This document shows, piece by piece, positions 58,213 to 64,000 of a DNA stretch of 64,000 bases; the stretch's first letter is position 1; the number at the start of each line of letters is the position of its first letter. The position numbers and the translations under genes are program-made. The notes beneath the pieces are model-generated. The model had not been told where the DNA came from. It worked only from the letters and a program-made list of their open reading frames with translations, and made no database searches. The DNA is from Vigna angularis (Eukaryota > Streptophyta > Magnoliopsida > Fabales > Fabaceae): assembly GCF_016808095.1 (NCBI RefSeq), contig NC_068976.1, forward strand, positions 33,164,371 through 33,228,370. The letters are read 5' to 3'.

Positions 58213-59396
58213 CACTACAAAATTTTTTAATAATACCGACGGATTTTTACGGACGGATATATTTCCGTCGGTAAATTTTCATTACCGACGGCATTACCGA
58301 CGGATTTTGAATTTTATTTACCGACGGCCAAAAGCCTTCGATAAAGCCGTCGGTAACTGACATTCATATTACCGACGGCCAAAAGCCTTCGGTAAATCCG
58401 TCGTTAATTGGCATACACATTACCGACGGCCGCAAGTCTTCGGTAACTCCGTCGGTAACTGACATACACATTACCGACGGCCAAAAACCTTCAGTAAATC
58501 CGTCGGTAATGGTAATGTAAAAAAACGGGAATTTTCCCGCCCATTATTTCACTTACCGACATTACCGACGGATTTATCGAAGGCTTTTGGCCGTCGGTAA
58601 AAAGAGCGGGAATTTTTCCGCCCAAATTCTGCCCCCAGCGTCAATATACGTGGCAAAGACGCCCATTACTCCTCATTTTCATTACCAACTCAGTTTCACA
58701 CCACCACTACTCATTTCTGGTTGCTCTCCACCGTCTTGTGGCTTCAACTCTCTACCATTGTTGGTTGCTCTCCACCATCGCAGGATAGTCTCCACCATCA
58801 CGGGATGCTCTTAACTTTTCCGGCGAGCTTCACTTTTCCGGCATGCTCAAGTTTTTTGGTGGGTTGTTGTAGAGTTCAATAGGAACATCACCGGTGCTAA
58901 ACTTTTCCGGCGAGCTCAACTCTCCATGATAAATTGACACAACATCACCGGTCCTAAATTTTTCCGGCGAGCTCAACTCTCTGTGATAAAATGACACAAC
59001 ATCACCGGTCCTAAACTTTTTCGGCGAGCTCAACTCTCCATGATTCCCTATGGATATTCGCGTGATGCCGTTTTGGTGGTAGAGTTCGTGGAAATGAAAA
59101 AAAAAATTAACACAGTGACGAAGGAAGAGGAAGAAGATGAACCAGGTCGCGACAATTACCGACGGATTTACCGAAGGCCTAGGGCCTTCGGTAATTACCG
59201 AAGGCTTTACCGACGGCCAAAAGCCTTCGGTAATTACCGACGGACAAAAGATTCGTCGGTAAAGTTTACCGACAACATTTTTACCGACGGTATGTTGGCC
59301 GTCGGTAAGCCGTCGGTAAATGTTAATTACCGACGGATTTTATACATTACCGACGAATTATGACCGTCGGTAATCTCAATTATTCTTGTAGTAGTG
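58213..59396. mobile_element. Non-autonomous CACTA element with TACCGACGG repeats
   Basis: The left end starts CACTACAAAATTTTTTAATA at 58213. The right end, read inward, is CACTACTACAAGAATAATTG (59396 downward). Flanks are TCA (58210-58212) and CCA (59397-59399), 2 of 3. The outer 350 bp on each side carry many TACCGACGG units in both orientations, with AAAGCCTTCGGTAA spacers. No transposase is present. The ends differ from the CACTAGTG family at 627, so this is another CACTA family. The centre (58620-59150) has unrelated DNA with CCACCGTC-type and 57-bp repeats. Confidence 0.85.
58885..59042. repeat. 57-bp tandem repeat, three units
   Basis: ACATCACCGG landmarks at 58885, 58942 and 58999. 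Read on the minus strand (59033-58830) the 57-bp period keeps an open frame, and each unit encodes 19 residues of the type ELSSPEKFRTGDVVSIYHG. Probably part of the CACTA derivative's internal filler. Confidence 0.85.
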
Positions 59397-59634
59397 CCAC
59401 TTCACTTAGAACACTGAATGTCTGATACTGATTGTATATTTGCTTTCGGAACGTTGAATTTGAGTATTAGAATATACATTATTTGGGGTTTGAGTTTAGG
59501 GATGAGATACTTCCCTCCATGAATCTAGTTATACTCTAAAATAGGAACCAATACGAAAGAGATGTACACTCAAACTTGTTCTTACCTTGTATTATAGCTA
59601 GTTTCTATGAAAATATTATAACTGATAAATAATA

Positions 59635-61510
59635 TGTTTAAACCCTTTAGTTGTTCTTATTTACGTGGGATTTTTCCATTTTGATTCCCTTCTTATGAGA
59701 ATCCTCAATTGAGTCCTTATAAGTGCTAATTTGAATCAATTGAGTCTCTGCCGTTAAATTTAGTTCACGGAGTTAAGTTTTTACACAGGTGGGAGGATGA
59801 CGTATTAATTTCTTTAAACGTGGCATGTTTAGAGTTGAAACGTGACATTTGGTCATCTTCTTCTCCTTTTTACATCTTCTCGTCATTCCCAATCCCAATC
59901 TTCTTCTCCATTCTCAGCACTCTCTGTAAATAGGTACGCTCCCCTTCTAAAGCTCCCAATCCAATAATCCTCCTTTCTTTAACTTTAGTTACGCTCTTTA
60001 TTTTTCGTATAGACGTTAGGTTTTCATTTCCTCTTTTCATTTTTCTTCTTGGTCATTGTCGATGACAACAATAATGGGAACGGTTTGTTCGGCTGGCATG
60101 GTGGAGAGAAATGCTGAACTTGGAGGGAAGAGTTTTCGGCTTTTCTAAGATGTTAATTTGTTACGAGCATATATTCTCTTTCTCATACTGGCTGATGGAG
60201 TTGTACTTGGTACTGAAATTTCATAGAATAGTTTTCATACTGATATCTATCTGAGGATTGTATTTAATCCTTTTGGAACTCCTAGATCACATTATTTTAA
60301 TGTCTTTTAATTCTGTAATACTCATTTATCTAGGTCTAACATAAATTGATATTTTTTGTGAGTAAATGTTTGCCCACATCTTAGAAGGTTTGGGATAGTC
60401 AGTGCTCTGGGGGGTGGGATGAACGGAAAAGAGAGAGTAAAGAGATTGAATAGAATATGTGGAAGTGGGAGGGAAGTAGTAGTTTATGGAGCAAGCAGAT
60501 GAAGGGTAATTTAGTCTAACAAAATCTTTACCAAAACATCTTATCACCTTTATTATTGCTATATATTATAGATTAAGATTTTCGTTTCCTTGCTTATGAA
60601 AATTCATCGTTCAGGTCCGATTGGCAAATGGTACATTAAGTAATGTGTTGATGTGTTGTTACCAAGGATATCAAATGCTGATGTACAGACCTCTCGTCAG
60701 CGTATTTCTTCATTCCTATCTTCGTGCACAACATATGAATTACTTCCTGAGTCAGGCAAGGTTTGGAACTTTTACCATCAGCTCATTATTTTTCGTGAAT
60801 TTCCATCTAGAATTACTTAATTTACTAATTTAGTGACATCTGGCCACAGGTTCGGCAATAAAGAGGAGTTGTTTCGTGATTTCACGATTTGGGCGAAAGG
60901 AAAAGTTTCGTGATTTGCATCCATGTGATTGCGGTAATGAAAAAACCTTGGTGGCTATGTGTTGCTCTGGTAGTGTGAAAAGCTTGAGGTGGCTGATCGC
61001 GATTTGCAGGTCAGCGAAGATGATGGCTCGCGATAAAGGAGGAGTTGCTCCGTCACGGTGGTTGGAAGATGAGCGAAGTAACAATTTAAGGTTTCTGGTG
61101 CAAAGAGATTTGGGGCTTTCTGTCTTTCAGGTTTTGCAGGTTGCGAGGAAGTGTTTCGCGATAAAGGAGATGAAGCGAGGAGCTTCGTCTCGCGATGACT
61201 TCTTCTTGCAGTGAGGGTTTGCGTTGGTGGTGGAGGGGACAATGAACTCCAATGACTATATGAAAAATTGGAAAAAAAAATCAAAGAGGTTCACAAGCAC
61301 ATTACTTTCACATCAACATGCCACGTTTCAAAAAAATTGACACATCAACCTCCTACCTGTACAAAAACTTAACCCCGTTAACTAAATTTAACGGCAGGGG
61401 CTCAATTGATTCAAATTAGCACTTTTAAGGACTCAATTGGGAATTCTAATAAAAATGGGATCAAAATGAAAAAATCCCACGTAAATAAGGATAATTAAAA
61501 GGTTTAAACC
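59635..61510. mobile_element. Non-autonomous MULE with about 210-bp TIRs, TSD TAAATAATA
   Basis: The two ends, 59635-59845 and 61305-61510, are inverted copies (shared blocks: TTATTTACGTGGGATTTTT, GTGCTAATTTGAATCAATTG, GCCGTTAAATTTAGTT). The 9-bp duplication TAAATAATA is perfect (59626-59634 and 61511-61519), as expected for MULEs. The interior (59850-61300) has no transposase. Confidence 0.92.
59850..61300. other. Interior of the MULE, possible captured sequence
   Basis: The interior is less AT-rich towards 60840-61250. A 112-codon plus-strand frame (60876-61214) contains HPCDCGNEKTLVAMCC, faintly like a plant GRF-type zinc finger, but the pattern is incomplete. A pyrimidine-rich stretch at 59865-60060 looks like a plant 5' leader. 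It could be captured host DNA (Pack-MULE style); no gene is identified. Confidence 0.35.
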
Positions 61511-61588
61511 TAAATAATAATTTAAATGAAATGAACAAAATTATTTAGTTCTTTTAATTTATGTTAAATTAATTTTAAACATGAAAAA

Positions 61589-63986
61589 TGTAACATCTTA
61601 AAATATAATATTTAACTATATAATAGTCATCACATATTTAATAAAATAGATTAGTCATAGACAAGAGTATAAAGTAAGATTTACAGTCATCCAAAATAAC
61701 CATAAATTTAAAACTTTATATACAATATAGTTTGTCAAAACTATATACAAGTAGCTAGTTTAAAAAAAAAGCTAACTAAACATCTGTAGCTCCTCCATCA
61801 AGAGCTTGCTCCACACTGATATCATCACCCTCTGTTCACATCCACCGAATGATCATAGTCACACCAGAATCAAGGAAACATAATAACAAGTACAAACAAC
61901 ACGGTAAGCTAGATTCAAAGACAATTCATATATGTCTATAAAACATCATACTTAAATCACATAGATCAATTAACTCAAACATCCTAAAACATGCCAAAAC
62001 TTAGACTAAACTACCCAGATTTAGAATGATTACCGAGTTATGGCTGGTTGTGCACTTGTGGTGGCATATACTGCTTTGTAAAGTCATTGCCAATGGGTTT
62101 CACCCTACCACACTCACAAGGTTAGTCTATTTCACGCCTTACATCATACTGGAAGCACCCAAGACTAAGACCTTCTACTACTCTCACCACATGTGTCAAT
62201 CTTCTCTACTTGAGAATGAAAGACCATTAAAGTGTTAGGATAACCCCCAAAACTGGGCTATTTGTATTTATTCTAACAATACTTGGAACTAAACACATGA
62301 ATTCTACCTTGGAACTCATTTCACAACTTTGAAATCATTTGAAACCATATTCATATATTCCTTCACTTTGACATTGAATAACACCATTTAGAAACATTAA
62401 TCATACTTTAAAATATCATAAACAACCAAACAAGTTACTGAAAAATATCAAAAAACATAAGTACATGAACCTACTAGGTGGTGCTCAGGCGCCCAGAATT
62501 GGCGCTCAGTGCCAACAAAGAGCTAGTGCCCAGGCGTTAGGAGGCTGGAACTCAATGTCCTGGCTTTTGGAATGGGGCGCTTGGCACCCATTTTAGGTGC
62601 TCAGGCACTATCAGAAAATCTTAACCCTTTTAAACTTATTTTCCCCACTTACCCTACAACTTCTAAAAACCCCTAGGATCGCCCAAATCCTGAGAAAACA
62701 CTTCTGTAACTCAATTTGACATTTTAAAACCAAATTCACTCCTACAAGTTACCCAATTTCAACTCCCTATTAGTTTACAAACTGCATAAAAAGTCTAAAT
62801 ACACTTGTTAGCACCCTCCAACACCTTAGTTTGAACCCAAACTTCCTACTTTAAATTTCCAACATCTAAAACCTCCAAATGGACTAGAAACCCAACTTAT
62901 GAATCAATTATCACTTTCATGACATATTTTCTTATATGAACCTCTAGACAAGTCCTAATTGGTCTCATAACATACTCCAAACCCTCCAAAACATTTTACA
63001 CCACTTACCTCAAAATCTCACTACTCAAAACCCTCTTTTTAGACTAAAAACACTACAAAACTACAACTATAAACTACAATTTCATTACATATTAGATTTC
63101 ATCCCAATATACCTCTAATAAGTCTCAAATTATCCCATGACAACACCTAGACAGTAGATTCCTCATATAAGCCCCAAATTCTCAAACTCACACATGCAAA
63201 CCCCATATTAGGCCTAAAACTCAAGAATTTAACCATTTTTCATCATAACCACTTTGAACTCAGTTCAAATAACAACACAACTTCATCCCACACATTCATA
63301 ACAAAATAGAACAACAATTTCACATTATTACAATTACATACACATCATAATACCAACTATCATGATTTACACTTAGAAAATATTACGCTACTATCACAAT
63401 TGCATCAAATTCATCATATTATTCTCATAGATACTATTTTAGTATGAAAAACATAATCTAAACTAGTTCTAGCTTCCCTTACCTCACAAGGAATTATAAA
63501 GTTCTACGAACATCTCCCCGATTGCTTGAAACACAAGGAAAGTCTAGAAACATCTACAAAACATCAAATTGACAAAAGAAAGAGTTCTTAGGACTTTGGA
63601 TGGACCAAGAAGCTCAAAGAAAACCTCAAAATACATATGCAATGGAAACCTCCCTACATTGACTTGATTAAAGAGTGAAAAGCAAAAAGAAGTCGAAACT
63701 TATTTGCTCTATAACAGAAACTAATCGAATAGGATGGTAGACCTTGTCGCCGTGGTCGATTAGACACCTCCTGATTGTCAAAAAGATGACGTTGGAGCTA
63801 GAACTCTTAGAGAGATGTGAGAGGAAACAAAGAGAAAGAGTTTTAGAGAGATAGACAGTGTTTTAAGTAATGAAACAAGTTTAAAAAATTCTATTTATAT
63901 TAATCAATTATTTTAAAATAAAATAATTAGTCTCATTATTTTAAAACACCTATCAACTCTAATACTCTATTTTCTAAGTTCTTACA
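61589..63986 (-). mobile_element. Reverse chromovirus-like solo LTR, flanks AAAAA
   Basis: 2398 bp, from TGTAACATC at 61589 to CTTACA at 63986, flanked by AAAAA on each side (61584-61588 and 63987-63991). Reversed, it aligns with the parts of 44726-51723 (for example AATGAGACT, GTTTCATT, GTTTTGTAGATGTT and CAAATTGAGTTA). A GC-rich cassette is at 62474-62606. The flank is low in complexity, so the ends rest mainly on the comparison with the other copy. Confidence 0.75.
62474..62606. repeat. GC-rich cassette in a chromovirus-like LTR
   Basis: Contains GGTGCTCAGGCGCCCAG, GGCGCTCAGTGCC, GTGCCCAGGCG and GGGGCGCTTGGC within 130 bp of otherwise AT-rich DNA. It is the same pattern as in the Athila-like LTRs. 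Confidence 0.75.
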
Positions 63987-64000
63987 AAAAACAAACACAT

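Overview
This is nuclear DNA from a higher plant. The one ordinary host gene is a three-exon, plant-type cation/H+ exchanger (CHX family) with GT-AG introns. Nearly everything else is layered plant transposable elements: Athila-like LTR retrotransposons with tRNA-Asp primer sites, CACTA, MULE and hAT-like elements. The general look of the LTRs and the AT-rich background suggest a eudicot, probably a legume of the bean/Vigna group; that is inference. No rRNA, tRNA, CRISPR or bacterial feature was recognised.

Positions 1-22431 are one minus-strand MULE (Mutator-like) transposase pseudogene split into three pieces: N-terminus at 22109-22431, core at 16867-17775, SWIM zinc finger end at 1-626. 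A 16.2-kb CACTA element (627-16863, TSD TCA) split the core from the C-terminus. It carries decayed TNP2-like and Ulp1-bearing second genes on the minus strand. The CACTA element in turn holds a nearly pristine 7.0-kb LTR element (6901-13922, TSD TTAGG) with an intact gag-like ORF but no pol, and a solo LTR (14815-16050, TSD GACGT). A deleted Athila-like element (17777-22108) separates the MULE core from its N-terminus.

Positions 22432-42527 are a long, old, plus-strand Athila-like element. It has a gag frame with many stops, a protease without its catalytic Asp, no RT or integrase core, and a third ORF in env position. Inside it lie a reverse-oriented derivative (25623-32090, TSD CCTGC) that itself holds another LTR, a hAT-like element (33872-36118) containing a solo LTR (34056-35327), and a further solo LTR (36297-38336, TSD ATGAC).

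Positions 42528-51728 hold copia-like LTR fragments and a chromovirus-like solo LTR (44726-51723, TSD GTATT) split by two reverse solo LTRs (45130-47726, TSD GTATA; 49504-50703, TSD GTGTT/ATGTT).

Positions 51729-64000 hold decayed copia gag, the CHX gene (54771-57409, minus), a small CACTA derivative with TACCGACGG repeats (58213-59396), a long-TIR MULE (59635-61510, 9-bp TSD) and a reverse chromovirus-like solo LTR (61589-63986).

The strongest unexplained signals are these: a GC-rich palindromic cassette (GGCGCTGAGCGCC type) shared by LTRs and untranslated tails of apparently different lineages; two elements with a second primer site beyond their 3' LTR; a ~1.2-kb LTR-against-LTR inverted repeat; and a very young gag-only element that must have been mobilised in trans.
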